Part shown: positions 8,813 through 17,266 of the stretch, piece by piece
Layout of the letters: each line of letters opens with the position of its first letter
Numbering within the stretch: position 1 is the first letter of the stretch
NCBI RefSeq assembly: GCF_024628805.1
Contig: NZ_CP102382.1
Location: 186,001 to 250,000, forward strand
DNA: 64,000 nucleotides
Source: Paenimyroides aestuarii
GTDB lineage: Bacteria; Bacteroidota; Bacteroidia; Flavobacteriales; Flavobacteriaceae
Direction: 5' to 3'
The notes under the pieces: generated by a model
Seen by the model: only the letters and a program-made list of their open reading frames with translations
Databases searched by the model: none
What the model was told of the DNA's origin: nothing
Translations under genes and position numbers: made by a program

Positions 8813-10340
8813 TCCATAAATCACGGTCTAAACTGCGGTATTGAATGGCTTCGGCAATATGCGCCGGCAGAATTTTATCGCTCCTTTCTAAATCGGCTAT
8901 GGTTCGCGCCACTTTCAAAATTCGGTCGTATGCACGGGCTGATAAATTAAGTTTATCCATAGCAGTTTGCAGCAATTGCAATGAAGTGGCATCTAAATCG
9001 CAAAAAACAGCTATTAACTTTGTGGGCATTTGGGCATTATAATGAATACCCGCATATTCTTTAAAACGTTCCGATTGTATGCTTCGGGCTTGCACCACCC
9101 TATCTCGTATCGACGCACTTTTCTCTGCGCTTGATTTTTCAGATAATTTTTCAAAAGGAACAGGGTTTACTTCGATATGAAGATCAATTCGATCCAATAA
9201 AGGTCCTGAAATTTTGTTTAAATACCGATTCATTTCCTGTGCCGATGAAGAACTTAACCCTTTATCATTCATAAAATATCCGCTGGGGCTTGGGTTCATA
9301 CTTGCTACCAACATAAAAGAAGATGGATAGGAAACGGTAAACTTTGCCCGCGAAATGGTTACTTCGCGATCTTCTAACGGTTGCCGCATAACCTCTAACA
9401 CTTCGCGTTTAAATTCGGGCAATTCATCTAAAAACAATACGCCGTTGTGTGCCAATGAAATTTCGCCAGGTTGCGGATAACTGCCACCACCCACCAGCGA
9501 TACGCTCGATGCCGTATGGTGCGGTGCCCTAAAAGGTCGCTTTTTTATCAAACCAACGTTTTGTGCCTTGCCCACCACACTATGAATTTTTGTGGTTTCT
9601 AAAGCTTCGTCCATCGTCATAGGTGGTAAAATGCTTGGAAGTCGCTTAGCCAACATGGTTTTACCAGATCCAGGCGGACCAATCAGCAAAATATTATGAC
9701 CACCAGCAGCAGCAATTTCTAGTGCACGCTTAATGTTTTCCTGCCCTTTTACTTCGGCAAAATCAAGCAACGAAAAATCGTTGGCAACATCAAACAAATC
9801 TTCTTGTTCAATCTGGGTAATCTCCAAAGGCGTTTTATCTTCAAAATGATCGATTAAATCAGAAATATTAGGCACTGCATACACATTGATTCCTTCAACG
9901 ATAGCTGCTTCTTGAATGTTTTCTTTTGGAAGAAAAATCTCTGTATAACCATCGGCCTTTGCTTGAATGGTTATTGGCAACGCACCTTTGATGGGCTGAA
10001 CAGAACCGTCTAACGATAATTCACCCATAATCATTACATTGCTAAAATCGGTCTTCTTTAATTGACCTGAAGCGGCTAAAATTCCGATCGCTAAAGGCAA
10101 ATCATATGCCGAGCCTTCTTTGCGCAAATCGGCAGGCGCCATATTTATAGTGATTTTTTTTCCGGGTAAATTGTATCCAATATTTGCCAAAGCAGCAGCA
10201 ATTCGGTAGCTTGATTCTTTCACCGCATTATCGGGCAACCCCACTAAATGATAGCCAATGCCTTTGTCTATATTTACTTCAATGGTTATTGTGGTAGCGT
10301 TTATACCAAAAACAGCGCTTCCAAAAACTTTTACCAACAT
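8802..10340 (-). CDS. YifB/ComM-family Mg-chelatase-like AAA+ ATPase
   Basis: The product is 512 residues from ATG 10340 (MLVKVFGSAVFGINATTI). The N-terminal third is the Lon-protease-like domain typical of YifB. The central AAA+ domain has Walker A 'GPPGSGKTMLAKRLPS' and Walker B 'GVLFLDELPEF'. The C-terminal 'Mg_chelatase_C' region includes 'LSARAYDRILKVARTIADL'. ComM in Haemophilus/Vibrio is a branch-migration helicase used in natural transformation; a related role here is inference. A TTG two codons upstream is an alternative start but gives a less typical N-terminus. Confidence 0.95.
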   Translation of the reverse strand: MLVKVFGSAVFGINATTITIEVNIDKGIGYHLVGLPDNAVKESSYRIAAALANIGYNLPGKKITINMAPADLRKEGSAYDLPLAIGILAASGQLKKTDFSNVMIMGELSLDGSVQPIKGALPITIQAKADGYTEIFLPKENIQEAAIVEGINVYAVPNISDLIDHFEDKTPLEITQIEQEDLFDVANDFSLLDFAEVKGQENIKRALEIAAAGGHNILLIGPPGSGKTMLAKRLPSILPPMTMDEALETTKIHSVVGKAQNVGLIKKRPFRAPHHTASSVSLVGGGSYPQPGEISLAHNGVLFLDELPEFKREVLEVMRQPLEDREVTISRAKFTVSYPSSFMLVASMNPSPSGYFMNDKGLSSSSAQEMNRYLNKISGPLLDRIDLHIEVNPVPFEKLSEKSSAEKSASIRDRVVQARSIQSERFKEYAGIHYNAQMPTKLIAVFCDLDATSLQLLQTAMDKLNLSARAYDRILKVARTIADLERSDKILPAHIAEAIQYRSLDRDLWTNQ

Positions 10341-10475
10341 ATACAATTTGTTATTTTCTAAATTCTAATATAGTACTTTTAATTTAAAAAAGAGTTATTG
10401 TTTTAGATATAATTCTTGTATGAAATATTCAAAAAGCTTTTTAGTTGTATTTTTGTTTGACAAACAAAGCAAAAC

Positions 10476-10991
10476 ATGAAAAAAATTATTTTGGTGGGAT
10501 ATATGGGAAGTGGTAAAACAACCGTAGGGAAAAAATTGGGCATTGACCTTGCTATTCCTTTTATTGATTTAGACCATTTTATTGAAAACAAAGAGCAATT
10601 AACCATTAACGAAATATTTAAACAAAAAGGAGAGGTTTATTTTAGAAAAGTGGAACATTTTTGGTTTAATGAACTTTTAAATACCGATGAACAATTCGTT
10701 TTAAGCTTGGGCGGTGGCACTCCTTGCTATGCGAATAACCATTTAAAACTACAAGATAATAGGGTGCAATCGTTCTATTTAAAGGCGAGTGTTTCTACTT
10801 TAGTTGAAAGGTTAAAAAACAGCAATCGCCCTCTTTTGCAAAATATTGATGACTTGCCCACATACATTGCACAGCATTTATTTGAGCGAAATTATTTTTA
10901 TAATTTTTCAAAACATATTTTGCCTATCAACAACAAAGATATTACAGCGATTTGCCATGAAATTTTATCAATCATTAAAAAAAATGATTAA
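10476..10991 (+). CDS. aroK: Shikimate kinase
   Basis: AroK phosphorylates shikimate at the 3-hydroxyl in the chorismate pathway. The P-loop GYMGSGKTTVGKKL is at residues 8-21. 'FIDLDHFIE' carries the Asp that binds shikimate, 'YFRKVE' the Arg/Glu pair, 'LSLGGGTP' the substrate loop, and 'NRPLL' the lid arginine. At 171 residues it is of normal length. It starts 135 bp from the divergent yifB and ends 44 bp before the T9SS protein gene, in the same direction. Confidence 0.96.
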   Translation: MKKIILVGYMGSGKTTVGKKLGIDLAIPFIDLDHFIENKEQLTINEIFKQKGEVYFRKVEHFWFNELLNTDEQFVLSLGGGTPCYANNHLKLQDNRVQSFYLKASVSTLVERLKNSNRPLLQNIDDLPTYIAQHLFERNYFYNFSKHILPINNKDITAICHEILSIIKKND

Positions 10992-11035
10992 TTGTTTATT
11001 ATTTTGGCTATATTTATTGTTTAAAACAATACTTT

Positions 11036-12961
11036 ATGAAATACACTTTTACGCTTTTAGTATTATTCATAGGTTTTAATTTTAGTTTTAGCCAAAGTAT
11101 AAATCCGTCGCATATTATAAATTTATGCTCTGGTCAAACTGTTCAAGGAACCAGCCCCACAACCAATGCATATAACAATTTATACACTTCGTGTAGTACA
11201 TTCTTACCACTATCCACTGCTATAACGCTTTACTATGTAGAGATTGAATCAGGTTCTACCTTTACATTTACCATCACCCCAAACGCAAATGTTGATTTTG
11301 ATTTTGCTTCTTGGCTAAACCCTAATTTATCGAATTTGGGTATTAGTGACCGTGGATCGCAAAATACCATTATTGGGGTAAATACAGTAGATATTGGTTT
11401 ATCTTTACTGGAACCCACTCAATTGTGCGAAACTCCGGGAGCTGCTCCACCAAATACTGGCGTAATTCCGGGAATGGTTCGTTGGTATGATGTGGTGCCT
11501 GGCGATGGAATATTAATCGCCGTGGATCATTGGGAAAGTTCTGTTGTTAGTTACGATTTATCGTTTGGAGGAGATGCTGTTTTAAACTGTAGTGTGATTG
11601 GTAAAACTTACGAAGTATGCGATTGGGACAGGGATGGAAAAGAAACGTTCGATTTGAATACCATAAAAGATGAAATCAACAACATAAACAAAACATTTAC
11701 TATCGATTTCTTTGAATTTGAGGCTGATGCAAATACCCTCTTTGCCACAAACACGCTTCAATCGCCGTATGACGTTTCATCAACTGAAAGTCCTAAAACG
11801 ATCTATGCCCGATTCAAAAGAGCAAACGGATTATTGGCGCGCGTTACCGAAATAACGTTTATTGTGAACGATGTGGCAAAGCTGCCTGAATATGCATTAG
11901 AATTAGAAGTTTGTGATTTCGATCAAACAAAAGATGAATATTTCAACCTCACCGATATTGAACCACAAATTAACAGGTTAAACAATTCTTCTATAACTTA
12001 TAAATACTATAAAAATGAACAAGATGCTTTAGAAGATAACACTAATTACATCTCTAATCCTCAAAATTATCTAACAAGAAGCAAAACAATTTACATTCAA
12101 ATAACCGCCAATGGGAAATGTCCTTTTGTTGTACCCTTGCAATTAAAAGTGGATACATTAGGCTTTCCTCCTAAAAACATAGACTATTCTGAATTTTGTG
12201 CTGATGAAGCGTCAGACGGATTGGTGTATAATTTAGAAGAAAGTATTGATTATTTTATTGATGGTCAAACAAAATCAGATTTTGAATTTAGCTTTTATAA
12301 TTCACAAAATAATGCCATTTCTAAAACAAATCCCATACAACAACCAACTAGCTACAAAGTGCCTTTTGGTGTGCAAGAAACCATTTATGTAAGGATTGAA
12401 AACGAGAAGCAATGTTTTATTTTATCAGAATTACGTCTTGATTCGAAGGAAAGAATTATCCGAAACGACCAATACAATGTGGGCTGCGAACCTTTTTTAT
12501 TGCCACCTCTACCTGCAGGTTACAATTATTATACGGAGCCCAACGGTAAAGGAAAGCTGATAAAAACCTATACTGCTGATGCTGTAATTTATGGCAAAAG
12601 AACGATCTATATCTATGGAAACAGTTTGTTTATTGACCCCGACTATCCAGAGTTTAACAAATGTACTTACGAAACACAATTCACTGTTTATAACAATGAT
12701 TGTTTAATTCCGAAAGGAATTTCACCCAACGGCGATGGTTTAAACGATTCTTGGGATTTAACACCTTTCGGAGTAACAAAGCTAAGTGTTTACAACCGAA
12801 TGGGTGCTTTAGTTTACAGCTATGGAATGGGATACACCAATCAATGGCACGGACAATCAAACGGCGGAGCTATTTTGCCCTCTGGTACTTATTTCTATAG
12901 CATAGAATCTATAAACGGACCAAAGACAGGCTGGGTTCAAATCATGATGGAAGTACAATAA
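11036..12961 (+). CDS. T9SS type B sorting-domain surface or secreted protein
   Basis: The protein has 641 residues with a signal peptide MKYTFTLLVLFIGFNFSFSQ. Its middle contains repeated modules that begin with a Cys-Asp pair and an FDL/FNL motif ('EVCDWDRDGKETFDLNTI', 'EVCDFDQTKDEYFNLTDI'), followed by strands and an 'IYIQI/IYVRI' strand. The C-terminus is the gliding-motility-associated (CHU_C) sorting domain: 'PKGISPNGDGLNDSWDL', 'LSVYNRMGALVYSYG', 'LPSGTYFYSIE'. It should cross the outer membrane by the type IX system and be attached or released at the surface. The modules resemble those of the giant gene at 47.3-52.7 kb. The ligand is unknown. Confidence 0.92.
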   Translation: MKYTFTLLVLFIGFNFSFSQSINPSHIINLCSGQTVQGTSPTTNAYNNLYTSCSTFLPLSTAITLYYVEIESGSTFTFTITPNANVDFDFASWLNPNLSNLGISDRGSQNTIIGVNTVDIGLSLLEPTQLCETPGAAPPNTGVIPGMVRWYDVVPGDGILIAVDHWESSVVSYDLSFGGDAVLNCSVIGKTYEVCDWDRDGKETFDLNTIKDEINNINKTFTIDFFEFEADANTLFATNTLQSPYDVSSTESPKTIYARFKRANGLLARVTEITFIVNDVAKLPEYALELEVCDFDQTKDEYFNLTDIEPQINRLNNSSITYKYYKNEQDALEDNTNYISNPQNYLTRSKTIYIQITANGKCPFVVPLQLKVDTLGFPPKNIDYSEFCADEASDGLVYNLEESIDYFIDGQTKSDFEFSFYNSQNNAISKTNPIQQPTSYKVPFGVQETIYVRIENEKQCFILSELRLDSKERIIRNDQYNVGCEPFLLPPLPAGYNYYTEPNGKGKLIKTYTADAVIYGKRTIYIYGNSLFIDPDYPEFNKCTYETQFTVYNNDCLIPKGISPNGDGLNDSWDLTPFGVTKLSVYNRMGALVYSYGMGYTNQWHGQSNGGAILPSGTYFYSIESINGPKTGWVQIMMEVQ

Positions 12962-12962
12962 C

Positions 12963-12996
12963 AAAAGTGCAATCTTTTCAGATTGCGCTTTTTAGC
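12963..12996. terminator. Bidirectional rho-independent terminator
   Basis: A 13-bp stem (12963-12975 with 12980-12992, one G-T pair) with a TTTC loop lies between the convergent T9SS gene and phosphoribosyltransferase gene. A-rich and T-rich flanks serve both strands. Confidence 0.85.
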
Positions 12997-13489
12997 TTAA
13001 ATAAGCATATTCTTCTTGATCGTTAAAAACCACTTGTATGTGTTCTAAACTAGAGGTGGACAATGAAATGCCTTTAAAATCAGCTTTAACCGGAAACTTC
13101 TTGTGATTGCGGTCTATCAACACAGCTGTTTTAAACTTCTTTAAAGGTACTTCTAAAAAATACTTTACGCCATAAATCAATGTGGCTCCAGAGTTCATGA
13201 CATCATCAACCAAAACCAAAGCTTTGTTTTCGTAATCGTTTTGCAATAAATCGGTTTTAATAGCTTCTAAGGGATTTTGCTTGTTTACTTCAACCTTTCC
13301 TAAAACTATTTTTATGTTTGAAATTTTTTGAACCTCATCGCTTATTTTCTTTGCAAAAACATAACCGCTGTTTGCTATTCCGGCAATTACTATCTCGGTT
13401 TCATCTACAAATGTTTCATAGATTTGGTAAGCAATTCGCTTGGTTATTTGCTGAATTTGTTGCTGGGTTAATATAATGTTTTGTGCCAT
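12992..13489 (-). CDS. Phosphoribosyltransferase-family protein (PyrR-like fold)
   Basis: The product is 165 residues. The PRPP-binding loop is clear as 'ALVLVDDVMNSGATL' near residues 90-104, and 'IVIAGIANSGYVFAKKI' supplies the first loop. This places it in the type I PRTase fold. PyrR-like annotation is common for this flavobacterial family, but the base it acts on is not visible from sequence. It is the last gene of a three-gene operon: S4 protein, methyltransferase, PRTase. Only 1 bp separates it from the methyltransferase gene. Confidence 0.88.
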   Translation of the reverse strand: MAQNIILTQQQIQQITKRIAYQIYETFVDETEIVIAGIANSGYVFAKKISDEVQKISNIKIVLGKVEVNKQNPLEAIKTDLLQNDYENKALVLVDDVMNSGATLIYGVKYFLEVPLKKFKTAVLIDRNHKKFPVKADFKGISLSTSSLEHIQVVFNDQEEYAYLS

Positions 13490-13490
13490 G

Positions 13491-14069
13491 TTATTTCTTT
13501 AAAATAATGAATAGTTCGCTGTTTTGTCTTGGTTTTATTGAATTGTAGCACGGTTGTAATGTTTCAATTGAAAAATAGTTTGAAAACAATTCTTGATATG
13601 CTGCTGCACTTCCTCCAAAAGGTGGTCCTTTTTCTGTGAGCGGAAACGAAAACAAAACACCTGCCAATTTACCGTTTGTCTTTAATAATTGACTCATTTT
13701 TTCTGCGTACAAAGGTCTTAATTCTGGTGATAATGCACAAAAAAATGTTTGCTCTATAATTAAATCGTATGTTTCGGTATGGTTAAAAAAATCATCTACA
13801 ATTAATTGGTTGCTGGGAAAATCTGGATTTTTGGCTGCAAAAGCTGCAAAAGGTTCGGCTGAAATATCTAAACCCACCACATTTTTAAAACCTTTGTTGT
13901 ATAAATAAGCTAGTTCGTGACCACTGCCTACCCCTGGTATCAAAATTTTTAAGTTTTTATTGGTGAGCTGATCCACGTATTCTTTTATAGGTGTGGTGAT
14001 TTCACCGGCATCCCAAGGGATATTGTTTTCGGCATATCGGCTGGTCCAATATTCTTTATTTAGTTTCAT
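13491..14069 (-). CDS. TPMT-like SAM-dependent methyltransferase
   Basis: The product is 192 residues. It starts with 'YWTSRYAENNIPWDAGEITTP', the typical opening of thiopurine-methyltransferase-family enzymes. The SAM-binding site is 'LIPGVGSGHELAYLYNKGF' followed by 'VVGLDIS'. 'YDLIIEQTFFCAL' is the usual post-I motif of this family. A chloride- or thiol-methyl transfer role is known for some relatives; the substrate here is unknown. Its start overlaps the end of the S4-protein gene by 14 bp, so translation is probably coupled. Confidence 0.9.
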   Translation of the reverse strand: MKLNKEYWTSRYAENNIPWDAGEITTPIKEYVDQLTNKNLKILIPGVGSGHELAYLYNKGFKNVVGLDISAEPFAAFAAKNPDFPSNQLIVDDFFNHTETYDLIIEQTFFCALSPELRPLYAEKMSQLLKTNGKLAGVLFSFPLTEKGPPFGGSAAAYQELFSNYFSIETLQPCYNSIKPRQNSELFIILKK

Positions 14070-14457
14070 TGTTTAGTTGTTCAAAATAATCATCTTCATC
14101 TAAGTACTCATCTATATCGCGGCGGTCTTTCTTGGTTGGTCGGCCTTCGCCTTTTGCACGGTAGTGCTCTTTTGCCAATTTCAAAAGCTCTAAATGTTCA
14201 AATGCTTCTGGTGGTGTTTCATCTTTTCGGTACATGTCAACCAACTTTGCACCTACTCTATTGGGCGGAATATCTAAAACCGTGTACTGGTAATTGATTT
14301 GATCTTTCCGAACCGAAATTTTATCGCCCGAGAAAACATCTCTCGAAGCTTTTGCCTGTTGATTGTTTACTAATATATGACCTTTTTTTACGGCATCAGT
14401 AGCTATACTACGTGTTTTATAAACCCTAATACACCACAAATATTTATCTACGCGCAT
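14056..14457 (-). CDS. S4-domain RNA-binding protein (Hsp15 family)
   Basis: The product is 133 residues. The S4 domain starts directly at the N-terminus: MRVDKYLWCIRVYKTRSIAT, then 'GHILVNNQQAKASRDVFSGD'. The basic C-terminal tail with 'GRPTKKDRRDIDEYLDE' matches the Hsp15/HslR family. In E. coli, Hsp15 binds 50S subunits that carry a blocked nascent chain and helps recycle them. It is the first gene of the operon with the TPMT-like and PRTase genes. Confidence 0.9.
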   Translation of the reverse strand: MRVDKYLWCIRVYKTRSIATDAVKKGHILVNNQQAKASRDVFSGDKISVRKDQINYQYTVLDIPPNRVGAKLVDMYRKDETPPEAFEHLELLKLAKEHYRAKGEGRPTKKDRRDIDEYLDEDDYFEQLNNETK

Positions 14458-14489
14458 ATTGATATTATAATTTTGGGTTAATTTTTAAA

Positions 14490-14497
14490 CAAAAATA
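14490..14497 (-). promoter_or_regulatory. Candidate -7 element for the S4 operon
   Basis: The minus strand reads TATTTTTG, a full match to TAnnTTTG, ending 32 nt before the ATG at 14457. No good -33 TTG is seen at the expected spacing. Confidence 0.4.
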
Positions 14498-14536
14498 AAT
14501 GAAAATTGTATCTTGCACCATTAATTTATAAGTTAA

Positions 14537-15499
14537 ATGAAAAGATTTTTTACATGGGCAGCATTGTTTAGCGGTTCTTTATTAATTTGGAACTGCAACC
14601 CGGAAGACAATGATACCACTATTGCAGAGCGCGACCGCCAAGAAGTATATAACGAAGATATCATCGAGATTGAAACCTTTTTAAAATCAAACAGCATTGA
14701 AATTCTGGAAGACGGCGTAAACTTTGAAACCACCGATTTGAATGCATCAAATGCTATTTGGAACCAAAGTGAAAATCCGCTGCAATCTATCACTATAAAA
14801 AATCTACCTTATTACACCAATTCACAAGGTTTGCAAAAATTAACCGATAATGTGGAATATAAATTATACTATATTATTGTGAATGAAGGTGGTGGAGAAA
14901 CCCCAAATATGCATGACAATGCATTTACTTCATATACGGGTTATAAATTTGACAAAACGATTTTTGACACCTATCCGTTTGGTTTTTGGAGTGCATACCC
15001 CGCTTTTTCAAGCTATACTGAAACCATTGCAGGTTACAGACAAATTCTTCAAAAAATTAAAACAGCTAGTGCCATCATTGAAAATGAAGACGGTACTTAT
15101 ACCTATGAAAACCCAGGACGTGTAATTGTGTTTATGCCATCTGGTTTAGGATATTTTGCATCATCTCCTGCTGGCAGCACTATTGGTACTTACGAACCTT
15201 TGATTTTTGATATTTCATTGATTGCGAAGAAAGAAGTAGATCATGACAACGATGGTTTACTTGATAAATACGAAGATGTTAACGGCAACGGAGATTTATG
15301 GGACGATGATACCGATGGCGATGGAAAACCTAATTTTTTAGATATTGATGACGATGGCGATGGTTATACCACACGTCAGGAAATCACTTACACTGTGGAA
15401 GAAAATGGCGAAATGGTTCAAAAATTATATGAATTTGAACAAATTCCAAATTGCGAAAATGGTTCAGTAAAAAAACATTTAGATAAAAATTGTCATTAA
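14537..15499 (+). CDS. FKBP-like lipoprotein with Ca-binding acidic tail
   Basis: The product is 320 residues. The N-terminus MKRFFTWAALFSGSLLIWNC is a lipoprotein signal, so the mature protein is lipidated on the Cys. The region of about 90-225 resembles FKBP-type peptidyl-prolyl isomerases, including the closing stretch 'FMPSGLGYFASSPAGS' and 'PLIFDISLIAKKE'. It is followed by acidic loops 'DHDNDGLLDKYEDVNGNGD', 'DDDTDGDGKPNFLDIDDDGD' of the thrombospondin type-3 / Ca-binding kind. A role in folding or handling of outer-envelope proteins is plausible but inferred. Whether the isomerase site is intact cannot be decided by eye. Confidence 0.85.
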   Translation: MKRFFTWAALFSGSLLIWNCNPEDNDTTIAERDRQEVYNEDIIEIETFLKSNSIEILEDGVNFETTDLNASNAIWNQSENPLQSITIKNLPYYTNSQGLQKLTDNVEYKLYYIIVNEGGGETPNMHDNAFTSYTGYKFDKTIFDTYPFGFWSAYPAFSSYTETIAGYRQILQKIKTASAIIENEDGTYTYENPGRVIVFMPSGLGYFASSPAGSTIGTYEPLIFDISLIAKKEVDHDNDGLLDKYEDVNGNGDLWDDDTDGDGKPNFLDIDDDGDGYTTRQEITYTVEENGEMVQKLYEFEQIPNCENGSVKKHLDKNCH

Positions 15500-15508
15500 A
15501 AATACACT

Positions 15509-15536
15509 AAAACCTGTTTAATTGCAGGTTTTTTTT
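15509..15536 (+). terminator. Rho-independent terminator after the FKBP-like gene
   Basis: The stem AAAACCTG/CAGGTTTT (15509-15516 with 15525-15532) is followed by T's. Confidence 0.8.
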
Positions 15537-15551
15537 AGCTTAAGAAAAAAC

Positions 15552-15890
15552 ATGAACACTTCCAATATTGCCCAATTAATACAAAAAGATTTAGAAACCT
15601 TACTTTATTACAAAAGCAAGAAAGATAAAATTTCTGTTAACAATGCCATTGAAATTGCATCGTATGTTGCAGCAAACTTTTTAAGGATTATATTTGCAAA
15701 AAATAAAGAGATAAAACCCGAAGAATTAAACGGTGTTTTTGGAATTATTAGTAATATTTATAACGATATATTTCAAAATCAATTGCAGCCTGCAGATTAT
15801 GAAATGATAAGCACCAAAGCTTTAGAATTGTTAAACGATACTGATTTTGACCAGAACTGCAAAGCCTTCTTCAAAAGTATCATTCCTTAA
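15552..15890 (+). CDS. Small alpha-helical protein of unknown function
   Basis: I chose ATG 15552 (MNTSNIAQLIQKDLETLLYY). An in-frame TTG at 15522 lies within the preceding terminator. The product has 112 residues, no signal peptide, and looks all-helical and cytoplasmic. I do not recognise a family. It is followed 17 bp later by a GNAT acetyltransferase gene in the same direction, so the two may form an operon. Confidence 0.78.
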   Translation: MNTSNIAQLIQKDLETLLYYKSKKDKISVNNAIEIASYVAANFLRIIFAKNKEIKPEELNGVFGIISNIYNDIFQNQLQPADYEMISTKALELLNDTDFDQNCKAFFKSIIP

Positions 15891-15907
15891 GTTGCACCCT
15901 ACTGTTA

Positions 15908-16522
15908 ATGATTAATTTCGATTTCAACGAAGATTATATTTTAGAAAATGAATTTGTTCGATTAGAACCTTTATCGGCAAAGCATTATGAAGATTTTTTA
16001 GAGTTTACCATACATGAACCCGAAATTTGGGAATATTCTATGGTGAAATGTGATACACCAGAAAATTTGAATAAATATATTGGTATTGCTATTCAAAAAC
16101 GCATTAACCAAGAAGAATATACTTTTGCTGTTTTTGACAAGAAAAAGCAAAAATTTGTTGGCGCTACACGCTATTGCGATATTTATTTAAACAGCAATCG
16201 CTTACAAATGGGTTATACTTGGTACGGAAAAGCATTTCAAGGAACGGGTGTAAACAAAAATTGCAAATGGCTTTTATTGGAATTTGCTTTTGAGAAAATG
16301 CAGATGGTTCGGGTGGAATTTAGAGCTTATTCTGAAAACCTGAGAAGTATAAATGCTTTGCTAAGTATTGGTTGTTCCGTTGATGGAGTTTTGCGCAGCA
16401 ACGCCATTTGTCCTAAAACAGGTGTGCGAAGAGATACCATGGTGTTGAGTATTTTAAACACAGAGTGGAACGAATCGGTGCGCGAAATGCTCTATGCAAA
16501 AATCTATCCAATGGATCAGTAA
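15908..16522 (+). CDS. GNAT-family N-acetyltransferase (RimJ/RimL-like)
   Basis: The product is 204 residues. It has the RimJ/RimL-like arrangement: 'EFVRLEPLSAKHYEDFLEFT' at the start, 'YTWYGKAFQGTGVNKNCKWL' as the acetyl-CoA-binding motif A region, and 'VRVEFRAYSENLRSINALL' as motif B with the typical 'N.RS..A' pattern. The acceptor (protein N-terminus, amino acid or small molecule) is unknown. It converges on the MgtC-type gene with a 5-bp gap. Confidence 0.88.
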   Translation: MINFDFNEDYILENEFVRLEPLSAKHYEDFLEFTIHEPEIWEYSMVKCDTPENLNKYIGIAIQKRINQEEYTFAVFDKKKQKFVGATRYCDIYLNSNRLQMGYTWYGKAFQGTGVNKNCKWLLLEFAFEKMQMVRVEFRAYSENLRSINALLSIGCSVDGVLRSNAICPKTGVRRDTMVLSILNTEWNESVREMLYAKIYPMDQ

Positions 16523-16527
16523 AAAAA

Positions 16528-17199
16528 CTACATTTTAAAACTCTGTATTTTAGTATTATACACCAAATAATCTTCAAGAAGATGTATTTTTTTGGTGTAT
16601 GCCTTGCATTCATAATTTAGAATAATAATGCCATTTAGTTCGTGTAGTTGCTTTAATTCTATTTGTTTGCAAAACATTTTAATATTTGTTTCAATTTCGG
16701 GTTTACTTTTGTAATGTATTTTATCAATCTGAATTTCAATGCGTTTCAATGAAATCATTGTTAATAAATGTTTGTTTACAAATCCACCTAAATGAATGAT
16801 GAAAAAACTGCATGCCAGAAAGGTAAGTGCGGTATAAAACTGACCAAAACCAATACTCATTCCAATAGCTGCTGCAATCCAAATTATACTAGCAGTGGTT
16901 AATCCGTTGATACTAAAAGCATCTTTAAAAATAACACCTGCGCCCAAAAAACCAATGCCACTAACCACATACGAAGCAATGCGTGTGGCATCTTCAGAAT
17001 CGCCCATACCCAATTTGTAGGAAAGCAACGTAAACAGCGTACTTCCTAAACATATCAAGGTTATGGTTCGCAAACCGGCAGCTTTGTCTTTCAACTCTCT
17101 TTCGGCACCCAAAAGCATTCCCACCAAAAGCGAGAACGAAGCTTTTAGCAGATCCGATAATTGCCAATAATCAGTGATAGTGGTGAAATCCATAGTCAT
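16528..17199 (-). CDS. MgtC/SapB-family inner-membrane protein
   Basis: The product is 223 residues. The N-terminal membrane domain has the MgtC signatures 'LLVGMLLGAERELKDKAAGLRTITLICLG' (split here by me at about residue 25-50) and 'GIGFLGAGVIFKDAFSINGLT', with about four to five helices. A soluble C-terminal part of about 80 residues follows. MgtC-type proteins help growth at low magnesium and can inhibit ATP synthase in pathogens; the role in free-living flavobacteria is not settled. A second ATG two codons in (MDFTTITDYWQLS) is an alternative start. Confidence 0.9.
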   Translation of the reverse strand: MTMDFTTITDYWQLSDLLKASFSLLVGMLLGAERELKDKAAGLRTITLICLGSTLFTLLSYKLGMGDSEDATRIASYVVSGIGFLGAGVIFKDAFSINGLTTASIIWIAAAIGMSIGFGQFYTALTFLACSFFIIHLGGFVNKHLLTMISLKRIEIQIDKIHYKSKPEIETNIKMFCKQIELKQLHELNGIIILNYECKAYTKKIHLLEDYLVYNTKIQSFKM

Positions 17200-17204
17200 T
17201 TTTA

Positions 17205-17237
17205 AATTAAAAAGGTTAACGAAAACGCTAACCTTTT
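17205..17237 (-). terminator. Rho-independent terminator after the M4 protease gene
   Basis: The stem AAAAGGTTA/TAACCTTTT (17210-17218 with 17229-17237) has T's following on the minus strand. It lies between the M4 stop and the MgtC start. Confidence 0.75.
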
Positions 17238-17266
17238 AGATGTACTATAAATATACTATTTTTTTA

